Origin: Euperipatoides rowelli
Lineage: Eukaryota; Onychophora; Udeonychophora; Euonychophora; Peripatopsidae
DNA: 12,907 nt
Assembly (NCBI GenBank): GCA_003024985.2
Contig: PXIH01S0012336.1
Direction: 5' to 3' (one strand)
Within the stretch, counting starts at the first letter, position 1, and every line of letters begins with the position of its first letter. The position numbers and the translations under genes are program-made. The notes beneath the pieces are model-generated. The model had not been told where the DNA came from. It made no database searches and was given only the letters and a program-made list of their open reading frames with translations. Below are positions 1-7,930 of the stretch, piece after piece.

Positions 1-66
1 ACCAGAGAGAGAGAGGAGAGAGAGTCTGATTATTGCATGTATTGTATGGAAAAAAAAAAAAAAAAA
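1..66. repeat. GA-rich simple repeat and poly-A run
   Basis: The first 25 bases are an imperfect GA microsatellite, and positions 50-66 are 17 consecutive A. Both are low-complexity sequence with no coding signal. Confidence 0.9.
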
Positions 67-732
67 GCAGCCATCACTACATTAATGGTTATGAGTTTTA
101 TCATTAATTTTAAATATATTGTATATTAGTGAGTTAAAATAAACAATTAACAATCCTCGTGGCTGAAATTGAGGCATTATTAAAAGTCGAGAAGATGGGT
201 ATATGATAGTAATTATAAAAGCTAATTAGGTATTTAATTTTTATGATTTATAGATTGCAGGTCACTCTCCTATAGGCTCAAAATAAAAAGTCTGATTACA
301 GTAATTTTCAAACTCTTTTGTCAGGTCTGAAAGAATGGGACACTGATAAAAAATTAAATGATTTGATATTCTATACTTTGTCCACGAATTCCTGGTCCTT
401 ATTTTCTAATAGTTTTATCCTATTGCCTGTATGAAAATATAAACAATCTCTCTAGTAGGAGCATTGTTTAATTTTTATTGAAGTTAAATTAATATTACTG
501 CAACTCTACTAGACCACACAAAATCAAAATTATTACTATTTTGATTTTTTTTTTTTAAAAAAAAAAAATCTTTTTTAATTTATTTAGTAATTATAATTTA
601 ATATAACTATTTTTGCCATATTTTAATTTATAAAGTTATTGCAATTTTAACTCCCTAAAAGATTATTAATATTAAATTTTATGCATAGATAAAAATATAA
701 TTTGCATACATGTAATTATTCAATAATTTTGA
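67..732. other. Non-coding AT-rich intronic sequence
   Basis: No exon, RNA gene or recognisable transposon protein was found on either strand. By context this is probably intron of MRPS5, because the upstream exon that must precede position 2328 is not found here. The one structured object is a perfect T12A12 palindrome at 543-570, listed separately. Earlier Bel/Pao pol sequence could lie here in unrecognisable form, since the integrase remnant begins abruptly at about 733. Confidence 0.6.
543..570. repeat. Perfect 28-bp AT palindrome
   Basis: The sequence reads GA, twelve T, twelve A, then TC, which is its own reverse complement over 28 bases. It could extrude as a hairpin or mark a fold-back event. 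Its flanks are not clearly complementary, so the palindrome stops at the GA/TC ends. Confidence 0.9.
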
Positions 733-1160
733 TTTGAGCATGAAAACTTGCTACATGTTGGTCCCAATTTGTTATTGAATTCAATTCGGCAAAAAAAAAA
801 AAACCCGGCCCATCTATGGGAAAACTATTGCAAAGAGAATTGTGAGAAAATGTAAGTGTTTCAGACATAAAACTAAACCTTTTATCCTTAAATGGGTTCT
901 TTACCCAAATAACATACTGTAACTGCATATCCATTCCATACTGCAGTTGTTGATTATGCAGGACCGTTTTTGCTGAAAAACAAGGAGGATAGAGGTTCAA
1001 AGACTATTACTAAAGTTTATATTTGTTTATTTACAGTATCTGTTTTAGAATTAGTCACTGACTTGACCACATAAGCATATTTAGCCGCATGTAAACAACT
1101 TATTTCTAGAATAGGTAAACCATCACAAATATTTAGTGACAATGTCACCAATTTTGTGAT
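733..1160 (+). pseudogene. Bel/Pao retrotransposon integrase remnant
   Basis: This is a decayed Bel/Pao pol fragment covering the integrase zinc finger and the first half of the catalytic core. From 733 the zinc-binding start reads FEHENLLHVGPNLLLNSIRQ. An A-run shifts the frame, then comes RPIYGKTIAKRIVRKCKCF, the basic region with its cysteines. From 892 a single frame reads MGSLPK, VDYAGPF (first catalytic Asp), KVYICLF, LELVTDLTT, ISRIGKPSQIFSDN (second catalytic Asp) and TNFV. That frame is broken by two TAA codons, after MGSLPK and after DLTT. About six residues are missing between the CLFT and LELV segments. The third catalytic residue, Glu, is absent because the frame ends just before the G-run at 1161. 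The motif order is that of Bel/Pao integrases; the assignment rests on recognised motifs without a search. No function is possible. Confidence 0.85.
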
Positions 1161-1174
1161 GGGGGGGGGGGGGG
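1161..1174. repeat. Fourteen-base G homopolymer
   Basis: Fourteen consecutive G in otherwise AT-rich sequence, exactly where the Bel/Pao integrase stops and the opposite-strand non-LTR fragment begins. It may be expanded from a glycine-rich codon stretch or added at the junction. Homopolymer length is error-prone in assemblies. Confidence 0.85.
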
Positions 1175-1175
1175 A

Positions 1176-1524
1176 TAAGCTGAACAAACAGTCGATTTTC
1201 AAGGATAATGGCAATTCAATTAGTTTATTTGCTGCAAATGAAGGTACACAAAATGATTTTGTGAGATGATTCCTTCTAGTTAGTAAATCAGGAAGATTTA
1301 AATAAATACAAGCATTATTATAATTTGTATAATTTTTACCAAGAATAATTTTAACAATTCTTTTTGAACCAAATCAATAGAATTGGATTGTTTAATAGAT
1401 AGGGAGAATGTCCAAGCCGTAACACAACACTCTAACAGAGGTCTAATGTAGGTTTTTTAGGCTGAGAGTAGCACTTTATGATCTGCACCTAATCTTTTAA
1501 GTTTATAGATGATAACTTCTCCAA
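1176..1524 (-). pseudogene. Non-LTR retrotransposon RT C-terminal tail, inserted in Bel/Pao
   Basis: Read on the minus strand, one nearly continuous frame matches the region downstream of the reverse transcriptase domain in Jockey/CR1-type non-LTR elements. It begins near 1524 with IIYKLKRLGADHKVLLSA, then a stop, then TYIRPLLE and CVTAW. These correspond to the family pattern of fingers such as LKKAG followed by IRPLLEYA..VW. It continues with SNSIDLVQKRIVKIILG and YTNYNNACIYLNLPDLLTRR, matching the conserved VQKRA.RIILG and Y..AL..L.L..L..RR motifs. It peters out near LPLSLKIDCLF. One in-frame stop is visible. No catalytic YADD box is present, so this is a typical 5'-truncated 3' end. The two Bel/Pao pieces flank it on the other strand, so it looks like a nested insertion. 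The clade is not certain. Confidence 0.75.
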
Positions 1525-1533
1525 CAATTTGTG

Positions 1534-1771
1534 CAACATTTGTTTGGAACAAATGGAAGACAACATTTATTAATGTGTTACAGTTATGGGGAAGTGGATA
1601 ACCAACAAAAATCTGCTAGAGGTCAGCAAATTAGTGCTACTTAAGGATGACAACTAAATGACAGTTGGGAAGCATAAATGATTAACATCGAGACGACGAT
1701 GGTATTCAAGAGTAGCTTCTGTTTAGTGTGGGAACAATGTTTTTAATCTTACTATAGCAAATGTTTTGTGA
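1534..1771 (+). pseudogene. Bel/Pao pol C-terminal tail (DUF5641-like)
   Basis: The + strand reads VWNKWKTTFINVLQLW, shifts one base, then reads KWITNKNLLEVSKLVLLKDDN. This matches the end of Bel/Pao polyproteins, where a W..W..YL..LQ..KW helix precedes the GDLVL.KDDN strand (Pfam DUF5641). It continues, with stops, through MTVGKHK and RVASV.CGNNVFNLTIANVL to a TGA at 1769-1771. The last part corresponds to the family's RV..V.T..G..KRPI..L ending. It is the natural continuation of the 733-1160 remnant. The stretch that should join them, with the catalytic Glu and the NSRPL/TPGHFL region, is missing and replaced by the non-LTR fragment. Confidence 0.8.
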
Positions 1772-2327
1772 GTTACCTATATATGATTGACTATAAATTT
1801 GAATTGTTAAGAGTTGGTTATATTACATTGTTTAAATGTTATATTGTGTTGAAACAAATGTTTCAAGACGAATGGCATGCTGCTCTCTTAATTTTGTAAA
1901 TGCTTTGCATTTGTGTTATTTTTTATATTATAATTTATTCTCAGATACAGTATATCAAATATATGTTGTGGGTGGTGAAGATTCATTGTATACTTTCACT
2001 TTGCGTCTGCTCACATGTTAAGGAATAAAGCATATATCACTATCAACACTCATTTGTTCATTATTGTTATACTGATCTTTAAAAAGGTGATTGAGAACTC
2101 GATCTAACCCATTATTTTAAAATGATTAAGAATTTTAGGTTAATATTGAACTGTGGTCCTCTCGTTAGAATTACTTGGTTGCGAAATAGCCAATAGGGTA
2201 TTGAAAGTGTCTCATCTAAATGAAATTAGTAATCTCTGGTGAAGCTTTATTTTAATTTGCTTTCTTCGATTGAAAGTTTTTTTAAGTTGCATTATTTTTG
2301 TTAATAATTTCTTTTTCATCTTTATAG
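1772..2327. other. Intronic sequence, possible Bel/Pao 3' LTR remnant
   Basis: No exon is seen. The position just after the Bel/Pao pol stop is where a 3' LTR would lie, and an AATAAA at 2024-2029 would suit its R region. I cannot define LTR ends, a polypurine tract or a matching 5' LTR, so this is conjecture. The last bases are the polypyrimidine tract and AG (2326-2327) of the 3' splice site used by the following exon. Confidence 0.4.
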
Positions 2328-2390
2328 TTTTTCATAGTACGTTTGTTCAAGTTGATCGGACCAAATTAATCATTAGAAAGAAGGCTGCTG
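2328..2390 (+). CDS. mRpS5: Mitochondrial ribosomal protein S5, internal exon (partial gene)
   Basis: This 63-bp exon follows a pyrimidine-rich tract and TAG at 2325-2327. It starts with two bases completing a split codon, encodes FHSTFVQVDRTKLIIRKKAA, and ends one base into a Gly codon at the donor GGTAAGA. Animal MRPS5 has, at the same place, a segment of the type IFHD...K..I..KK...GYGLRCHR, which fits both the sequence and the reading phase. The protein (uS5m) sits in the mitochondrial small ribosomal subunit, where S5 helps form the mRNA entry side and supports decoding accuracy. Upstream exons for the N-terminus and the double-stranded RNA-binding-like part of S5 are outside the window. 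I considered a splice site at 2336-2337, but it would lose the conserved FH. Confidence 0.82.
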
Positions 2391-2611
2391 GTAAGATTAT
2401 TGTAAAAAATGTTAGTCTTTTATATTGTTTTTATTTTAAAATGTGTCAGTATAATAAACTTGAAATAAAAAGAAAAGGATAGTTCAAATTTGGGCAAATG
2501 TTAAATTTTTAATGAATTTGTAGAAAAGTTTTAAATTAATATTACATTCAACTTAGACTAATAAAACTAGAGTATATAAAAAGTTTTATTCCTCTCTATT
2601 ATTTTCTTCAG

Positions 2612-2748
2612 GTTATGGTTTAAGATGTCATCGTATTATTAAAGCTATTTGTGAAATGGTTGGAATTAAAGATTTGTGTGTTAAAGTTGAAGGTGCAGTA
2701 AATCCACAAAAAATTGCAAAAGGTTTCTTCCAGGCTTTACGGAAACAG
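2612..2748 (+). CDS. mRpS5: Mitochondrial ribosomal protein S5, internal exon
   Basis: This 137-bp exon lies between TTCTTCAG and CAG/GTAACT. Its first two bases complete the Gly codon begun in the previous exon, giving G-YGLRCHR. It then encodes the S5 C-terminal domain core: IIKAICEMVGIKDLCVKVEG, AVNPQKIAKGFFQALRKQ. These are the family's R.I...CE..GI.D...KV.GS.N..........AL motifs. It ends in phase 0. The preceding intron is short (221 bp) and the following one is very long (5998 bp) because of transposon insertions. There are no stops or frameshifts, and codon use is AT-rich like its neighbours. Confidence 0.93.
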
Positions 2749-2805
2749 GTAACTACTTTTGTTTTAAAATTTCCTAAAATAATGCAGTAGATTTACTGTA
2801 CTTTT
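2749..2805 (+). other. Start of 5998-bp last intron; left target duplication
   Basis: The intron opens with GTAACT at 2749. The final five bases, CTTTT at 2801-2805, are repeated at 6638-6642 on the far side of the Copia element, so they form its 5-bp target-site duplication. Confidence 0.85.
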
Positions 2806-3611
2806 TGTTGGAAAGGTTATATCGTTGTAGGCCTGGATCGCAATAGTATATATTAAACAAAATTAATTTATATTCAGTAATACTGTTTTGAACTAAAGTC
2901 TGGTCTTTAAACAATAATTGATTACTATGGTTAATATGATATTTCTCAGCAGTTATTAAATAGTTTACACAGTGACTCAAATAAGAATATAATTTTTCCT
3001 TACCACTTGCTAGATTTCTGTAATCCTGGAACTAGATTCTTTTGCAAATACTGTCACAATTTTTTCCAAAATTCACTTCAAACAATACGCAAACTTATTG
3101 CACTTAGTTCACAATATTTATTTAACTATAAAACTTTGTTAATATAACTCGATGACATATGATTACAAAATTTTTTAGCTACAAATTATGCCCCATGTTA
3201 TTACCCACATGACAGGCCTCTACAAAAATTAATAGATAAAAAAAAAGGTTTAGCTAAGTTTAGAGCAGACAGTTGCTCCTCCTATAAAAAGGTAATCGAT
3301 AAAAACTGTAAATAATATCTAAAGTTAATACTAATACAAAATACAATTATTACATACTGTAGATAAATTAAAATTATTGCATCAATTATTTGTTTGGTTA
3401 AATATATATCGTAGATTAATTTTTTCATAGATCCTTAATAATATACTAATATAGTCGCAATCATTAATTATACAACTATTTGTAGGCTAGTACACATGCA
3501 TATCACTGGAACAAACAATTGTTTATCTGAATGATTCTTATTAAACCATAAAGTTTGTATTTTAGTCAATTTTGATATGAATTTCAGACTTACAGACCCA
3601 AATCCATAACA
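2806..3611 (-). repeat. Copia 3' LTR (806 bp)
   Basis: On the + strand it starts TGTTGGAAAGG and ends TCCATAACA. It aligns along its whole length with 5907-6637. It is the longer copy: it keeps about 25 bp near 3026-3052 and about 50 bp near 3310-3365 that the 5' LTR lacks. A minus-strand AATAAA lies at 3117-3122 and is shared by both copies, a candidate LTR poly(A) signal. Confidence 0.93.
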
Positions 3612-3620
3612 CTCCCCCTT
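3612..3620 (-). promoter_or_regulatory. Copia polypurine tract
   Basis: On the minus strand AAGGGGGAG abuts the first TG of the 3' LTR. This is the standard position and composition of the plus-strand DNA primer of LTR retrotransposons. Its preservation shows that the 3' end of the internal region is authentic and the missing pol sequence was lost from inside. Confidence 0.9.
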
Positions 3621-3639
3621 GTCATTTCAAGTAACATGA

Positions 3640-4744
3640 CACGCTAAATGTAAGTATTTCCACCGGGATCCCTTTGTTTATTCTAGGGGATCTCCTTTGA
3701 GGGCATTCACTCTTCTTAACTTCCTCAGCAATGTTATCTTCTGGTTCCATACTTTAGAGAGGCAGTTCAATGTTTTCTTTGTGAGAAGATAGCTTCTTTT
3801 TATCTGTACTTTCTTCAGGGATCGGGATTTCTTTGAAGTCCACATTTCTTGAGATGATAATTTTCTGGTTCCGGGTAGCTACAGTCTATATCACTTCCTT
3901 TGAAGACCGTAGCCTACAAGTATCCCCCTTATAGATGTATCCTCTGTGATTTTTTTCAAGGTGAGCAAATGCTTCACTGCTACCTCTCTCAGATGACTGT
4001 AGCTGGGTTGGCGGTTGTACCAGGCTTGATAAGGAGTTGTGTTAACATTAACAGATTTCATTATATTGTGAAGGTAGGCTGCGGTAGTGGAAATCTACCC
4101 CCCAAAGTCCCAGAGGCAGTCTACCTCCCTTGAGCATTTTTCTCATGGCCTCCAGAAGTGTTCCATTCATTATTTCTGAAGTACCATTTTGTTTAGGAGT
4201 CTGAGGTAGGGTTATCTGGTGTTGAATTCCATGCAATTTTAAGAATTCTATTTCGCTGTTACAGAACTCACCCCCTCCGTCAGTGCCTATGGCTAATGGA
4301 TATCTCCCAAATCTGTTTCTTCCCTCTCATTATCTCTATGAAATTGGTAGTTACCTCGAATTTGTTTTTCAATATCCTCACCTGCACAAAGTTAGTTTTT
4401 AGGTCTGTGACAGTCATTAAGTATTTTATTCCACCCATGGTGGATGGTTCAATGGGACCACACAGGTCAGAGGTCAAAACTCCAAAGATAGGTGAATTAT
4501 TTATTGTTTGATTTTTTGAAAGGTTTCTTGATGGATGCTCCAATTTTGCATGTTTCACAGAAGTTTGGTTGTGTACAATAGTTTATTTTTATTTGATTTG
4601 TTAGACCTTCCCTTACAAGGGTTTAATATTTTCTGTGCACCTGTGAGCCAGTTTCTTATGCCATTGGTGAATGCAGCTGCTAAAAACTTCTCCCCCTTTT
4701 TTAATTTCTGGATTTGTAAATGGAAAACGTTGTTTGAGCTATTC
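3640..4744 (-). pseudogene. Copia integrase, frameshifted
   Basis: All parts of a Copia integrase are recognisable on the minus strand across several frames. The zinc finger starts WHKKLAH (4643-4663) and ends CETCK (the CETC codons are 4548-4559), so the HHCC ligands are present. The catalytic core follows: TSDLCGP (first Asp codon 4466-4468), GTDGGGEF (second Asp 4279-4281) and QTPKQNGTSE (Glu 4174-4176). The latter two are separated by 34 residues, one short of the usual 35. Next come LPLGLWG, then after a shift AAYLHN, TPYQAWYNRQPSYSHLR and GILVGYG (3906-3926), the C-terminal Copia GBD-like region. Last is RRSPRINKGIP near 3670-3696. Frameshifts lie near 4590, between the first and second Asp, and after LWG, and there are stops in the C-terminal part. 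It cannot make an active enzyme. Confidence 0.88.
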
Positions 4745-5080
4745 TTACATGTAATATAGACATCCTTGTGTGAACTCTTGCATTCATTTTTGGTAAATAA
4801 GACTTTATACCCTGATTGGCAAAGAGCTTTTACTGATACTAAGGGATGGCTTAGCTTAGGCACCCACACAGCTTTATTTAAATTCATTACCTGAGTTTGG
4901 TTGTCGTCTTCTGCTATATTCAATTATATCTCACCTATCCCCTCCGCCATTATAGACTCTCCATTGGCCAGACTGATCCAGGTCTCCGGTACTGGTTTTA
5001 AGTTGATGAAGTCTTCATTGTGTGGAGACGTGGAAGCTGGCTCCCGAATCTATTATCCACTGGATGTTTTCAGGTTTCTA
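4745..5080 (-). pseudogene. Copia aspartic protease remnant
   Basis: The active-site motif reads WIIDSGASFHVS on the minus strand, with the DSGAS codons at 5036-5050. This is the Copia form of the aspartic protease loop, which cuts the gag-pol polyprotein in the particle. A TGA follows shortly, and a one-base shift restores FINLKPVPETWISLANGE. After a further stop comes NLNKAVWVPKLSHPLVSVKA with LCQSGYKVLF, the well-known end of the Copia protease segment. The normal fold length is present but split into three pieces, so it is inactive. It lies between the gag zinc knuckle and the integrase zinc finger, as expected. Confidence 0.88.
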
Positions 5081-5248
5081 TCTCTTGTTTACTCCTGCCA
5101 TGGCCCATTCTTCTTCCAGGTTGAGCCTCTCCATTTGTGTGCTGATGTCTCTAGGTTCTTGCCTTTCCCAGGTCAGATGCGAATGGTATTCAGGGTTTTC
5201 TCTCACCAAGTCTCTAGGATACCTTCTATCACTGTATTTATCCAGATT

Positions 5249-5866
5249 GCAGTTTCTCTTCAAATGCCCTTCTTTTCCGTATTTGTAACAGAATATGCCA
5301 CTCCTAACTGTTCAGTTTTGGTTGGCTCGCATTGCTAAATTATTTTCCTTGTCTTCCATGATATCCTTCGTTCCTGGCTGCATCGTCCCTTAGTTTTTCA
5401 CTTACTAGCTCAAATGTTAGATCACTCTCATCTCTTGCCTCTATGTCTGTTACTATAGGGACGTATTGAGATGGCAAGCCGCACAGTGTAGCTTCTACAA
5501 GGTGTCTTTCCTTGATAGTTTCTCCTGAAACTCTTAGATGCTCAGCTCTTTGACTTTGTTTAAATATTCCTCCATATTTTGGCATTCCTGATACTTGCAG
5601 CTGTATAATGTTTTCAGCAGCAAAATTTTATTGGTGAGATTCGAGTGCTGATACATATTTTTCAGTCTATCCCAAAACTCTATAGCAGTTACTCGTTATT
5701 AGAATTTTGTCCTCCAGTGCTAGGTCTATTGTGGCCCTAGCACTTAGGTCTCGATTACGCCACTCTTCCGTTATTGTTTCTGGTGGTTCTTCGGATACCA
5801 CTCCCCATAACTTCTCCTTCAGTAGGATCATTTCTAATTTTATTCTCCATAGCATGACGTTATAGA
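5249..5866 (-). pseudogene. Copia gag remnant with zinc knuckle
   Basis: The N-terminal gag (UBN2-like) region reads MLWRIKLEMILLKEKLWGVV from 5855, then RATIDLALED. After a frameshift it gives EFWDRLKNMYQHSNLTNKI and LLKTLYSCKYQE. After another it gives VEATLCGLPSQYVPIVTDIE and LTFELVSEKLRDDAARN. These match the capsid-forming gag of Copia elements. A zinc knuckle at 5249-5290 reads CYKYGKEGHLKRNC, where the second Cys of the CCHC pattern has become Tyr. No upstream ATG in frame precedes the Met at 5855, and a TAA lies just behind the primer site. The start may therefore be lost, or that Met was the start; N-terminal residues ENKIYNV look conserved and hint at loss. Confidence 0.85.
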
Positions 5867-5893
5867 TTTTGTTCTCAATGTTTCTTATTTAGC

Positions 5894-5906
5894 CTGGGCC
5901 CATAAC
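5894..5906 (-). promoter_or_regulatory. Copia primer-binding site (half initiator tRNA-Met)
   Basis: The minus strand reads GTTATGGGCCCAG immediately inside the 5' LTR. Its complement CTGGGCCCATAAC is the 5' anticodon arm and loop, including CAT, of eukaryotic initiator tRNA-Met. Drosophila copia is primed by a 5' half of this tRNA cut in the anticodon loop rather than by the tRNA 3' end, and this site fits that mode base for base. Confidence 0.92.
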
Positions 5907-6637
5907 TGTTGGAAAGGTGTATATCCTAGTAGTCCTAGATCGCAATAGTATATATTAAACAAAATTATTTTATATCCAGTAATACTGTTTTGAATTAAAG
6001 TCTGGTCTTTAAACAATAATTGATTACTATGGTTAATATGATATTTTTCAGCAGTTATTAAATAATTTACACAGTGACTCGAATAAGAATATAATTTTTC
6101 CTGACCACGTGCTAGATTTCTGTAATACTGTCACAATTCTTTCCAAAATTCACTTCGAACAATACGCAAACTTATTGCACTTAGTTCACAATATTTATTT
6201 AACTATAAAACTTTGTAAATATAACTTGATGACATATTATTACAACATTTTTTCTCAGCTACAAATTATTATGCCCCTTGTTATTACCCACATGACAGGC
6301 CTCTACAAAAATTAATAGATAAAAAAAAAAAGGTTTAGCTAAGATTAGAGCAGGTAGTTGCTCCTTTCTATAAAAAGGTAATCGATAAAAACTGTAAATT
6401 AAAATTATTGCATCAACTATATGTTTGGTTAAATATATATCAGAAAAATTATTTCATAGATCCTTAATATACTAATATAGTCGCAATCATTAATTATACA
6501 TCTATTTGTAGGCTAGTACACATGAATGTCACTGGAACAAACAATTGTTTATCTGAATGATTCTTATTAAACCATAAAGTTTGTATTTTAGTCAGTTTTG
6601 ATATGAATTTCAGACTTACAGACCCAAGTCCATAACA
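5907..6637 (-). repeat. Copia 5' LTR (731 bp)
   Basis: On the + strand it begins TGTTGGAAAGG and ends TCCATAACA, like the other LTR. It should carry the element promoter reading leftwards. Relative to the 3' LTR it is shorter by two deletions, near 6126 and near 6398, each between short repeated words (AAT and TAAAT). A minus-strand AATAAA lies at 6194-6199. CTTTT at 6638-6642 is the right target duplication. Confidence 0.93.
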
Positions 6638-6642
6638 CTTTT

Positions 6643-7274
6643 TATAGAAACAATTAAAAAAATTACTATTGTAAACATTTTTGATCAGTGTTGTGATCAA
6701 GATAAGCTGAGTAGATGTATATGATCAGACTGGAGAACTAATTGTTGGTGACACATGTAAACTTCCTACTAAATTTAGTCAAAATGGGTTTAGCTAATAA
6801 TAAAAAAAGACACAATCTTGTTTAAAAAATTTAGCATATTATTGTGTATGAGTGCTATTATACTTCCTTTTTTATTAGTTTCTTTTTTTTTGTGTATGTT
6901 AATTTATTATGATTTCCTAGTCATTTTCTAAATTGTATGTTATGAAGGATTCATATACAGTATATATTTTTTGCCATTGTATGGATTTAGTTAATACAAG
7001 TTATTGATCTTAAATGTAAATTGTTTAAGAGCCTATCACGGTATTTTATTTCCATATTTTAATCAATTTTTCTTTCTTTTAAAGTATTAAGTTTTTGTCA
7101 ATTTCTTTTCTTAAAAGGTTGATCAGTTTAGATATCTTTAGCAAAAATTAGTGATAAATCTTTTTGGCAGTTGGTGGATGTATAGGCTTCTATTTATGTT
7201 CTATGTCTACAAAAATGGAGATAAATATTTTCTGTATTTTTTGTTCTAGTGCTTAGAAAAAATTGTTCTAACAA
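6643..7274. other. Intron sequence, nothing recognised
   Basis: AT-rich intron sequence between the Copia element and the TTAA MITE. No exon, structural RNA or transposon protein was found on either strand. Short repeats of TGATCA near 6680-6725 do not form a clear structure. Confidence 0.6.
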
Positions 7275-7456
7275 TTAACCCTGCAGTAGTCGCGGTATCT
7301 GTGAGATACACATTGCACCTTTAAAAATTAATTTCTAGCTAATGTGCAGAGCTAGAATATTATCCATCCAGCTATGTAAATATTTTAAGGACTTCTACAA
7401 TCATGAAATAAGCCGGTATTTTTAATACCAATACGTGTATCAATTGTATTGATTTT

Positions 7457-7489
7457 GTATCTCTCAGATACCGCGACTACTGGTGTAAT
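7457..7489 (-). repeat. Internal copy of the MITE terminal block
   Basis: The + strand sequence TATCTCTCAGATACCGCG and following bases match the right-end block at 7967-8005 in the same orientation, and the left-end block at 7286-7310 inverted. A T-run follows. It may be an old element end from a nested or tandem arrangement, or an extra transposase-binding site. Confidence 0.8.
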
Positions 7490-7639
7490 TTTTTTTTTTT
7501 TTTTCGTATTTTCGGGAAGCTTTATTTCAATACTATAAAACATTTAGGAATAAACTTATACATTTTATAAATCAGAATTTAATGCCGATAAACCAAAATT
7601 TTTTATCTCTAACGACAGAGAAACGGCAAAGGAAAATGT

Positions 7640-7930
7640 AAAAAGCACTTTGCCCTTATTTTGTTTTCCATAGCCGACTTTATTAAAAATATTCATAAAA
7701 AACAAACTATTCATTGGATTTTTTTTTTACATAGAAATATGCGCGCTAAAAAAGGAACAAAAAGCACTATTGGAGTTTTTCTGTATCTTTTATAGATTAT
7801 GAAATATTAAAAATAATGTATTATTTGCCCATGCTGTAGTTTTTTCCGTAAAATATTCATAAAAAATAAACTGTTAACCGGATTTTTTTTTTTTATATAG
7901 AAAAATTCCTGATAAAAAAAGGAACAAAAT
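7640..7930. repeat. Direct repeat inside the MITE, period about 164 bp
   Basis: The block around 7687-7765 (AAATATTCATAAAA, CAAACTATTCA, GGATTTTTTTT, AAAAAGGAACAAAA) recurs at 7851-7930 with substitutions. Earlier words such as TTTGCCC also recur at the same spacing. Each copy keeps the same order of motifs, so it is a diverged tandem duplication within the element. Confidence 0.75.

Larger units (their letters stand above)
2806..6637 (-). mobile_element. Copia-type LTR retrotransposon lacking RT and RNase H
   Basis: This is a 3832-bp element, complete end to end, lying antisense to MRPS5 in its last intron. It has two LTRs, each bounded by TG...CA (2806-3611 and 5907-6637), and identical CTTTT target duplications outside. 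A primer-binding site touches the 5' LTR and a polypurine tract touches the 3' LTR. The internal region is only 2295 bp. On the minus strand it contains gag, protease and integrase in Copia (Pseudoviridae) order, all broken by frameshifts and stops. The reverse transcriptase and RNase H that should follow integrase are absent: integrase tail sequence runs nearly into the polypurine tract. By eye the LTRs differ by about 5%, plus two indels, which suggests an old insertion. Antisense placement keeps its poly(A) signals from truncating the host transcript. Confidence 0.93.

Noticed and set aside
1836-2021. 61-codon + strand reading frame after the Bel/Pao tail
   Set aside because: No motif, AT-driven composition, and a position fitting an LTR or intron; treated as chance.
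1-2327. Upstream MRPS5 exon
   Set aside because: I looked for the glycine-rich S5 segment and a phase-1 donor preceding the exon at 2328 and found none. The upstream exons must lie before the window.
4901-5338. 145-codon + strand reading frame
   Set aside because: It lies opposite the Copia protease and zinc-knuckle region and has no recognisable motif. The minus strand explains the sequence.
5891-5906. Match to the anticodon arm of initiator tRNA-Met
   Set aside because: Only 13 bases match and no tRNA fold exists around them. The position right against the LTR makes it the Copia primer site, not a tRNA gene.
6109-6315. Short + strand frame
   Set aside because: Lies wholly inside the 5' LTR of the Copia element; LTRs are non-coding.
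2806-6637. Endogenous viral element interpretation
   Set aside because: Integrase precedes the expected RT position, the primer is a half tRNA and there is no envelope gene. This is a Copia-type retrotransposon.
6494-6700. Short minus-strand frame
   Set aside because: Spans the outer LTR end and host intron, so it cannot be one gene.
7640-7930. CRISPR-like array
   Set aside because: There are only two diverged copies of a long repeat in eukaryotic DNA, with no short regular repeats and spacers.
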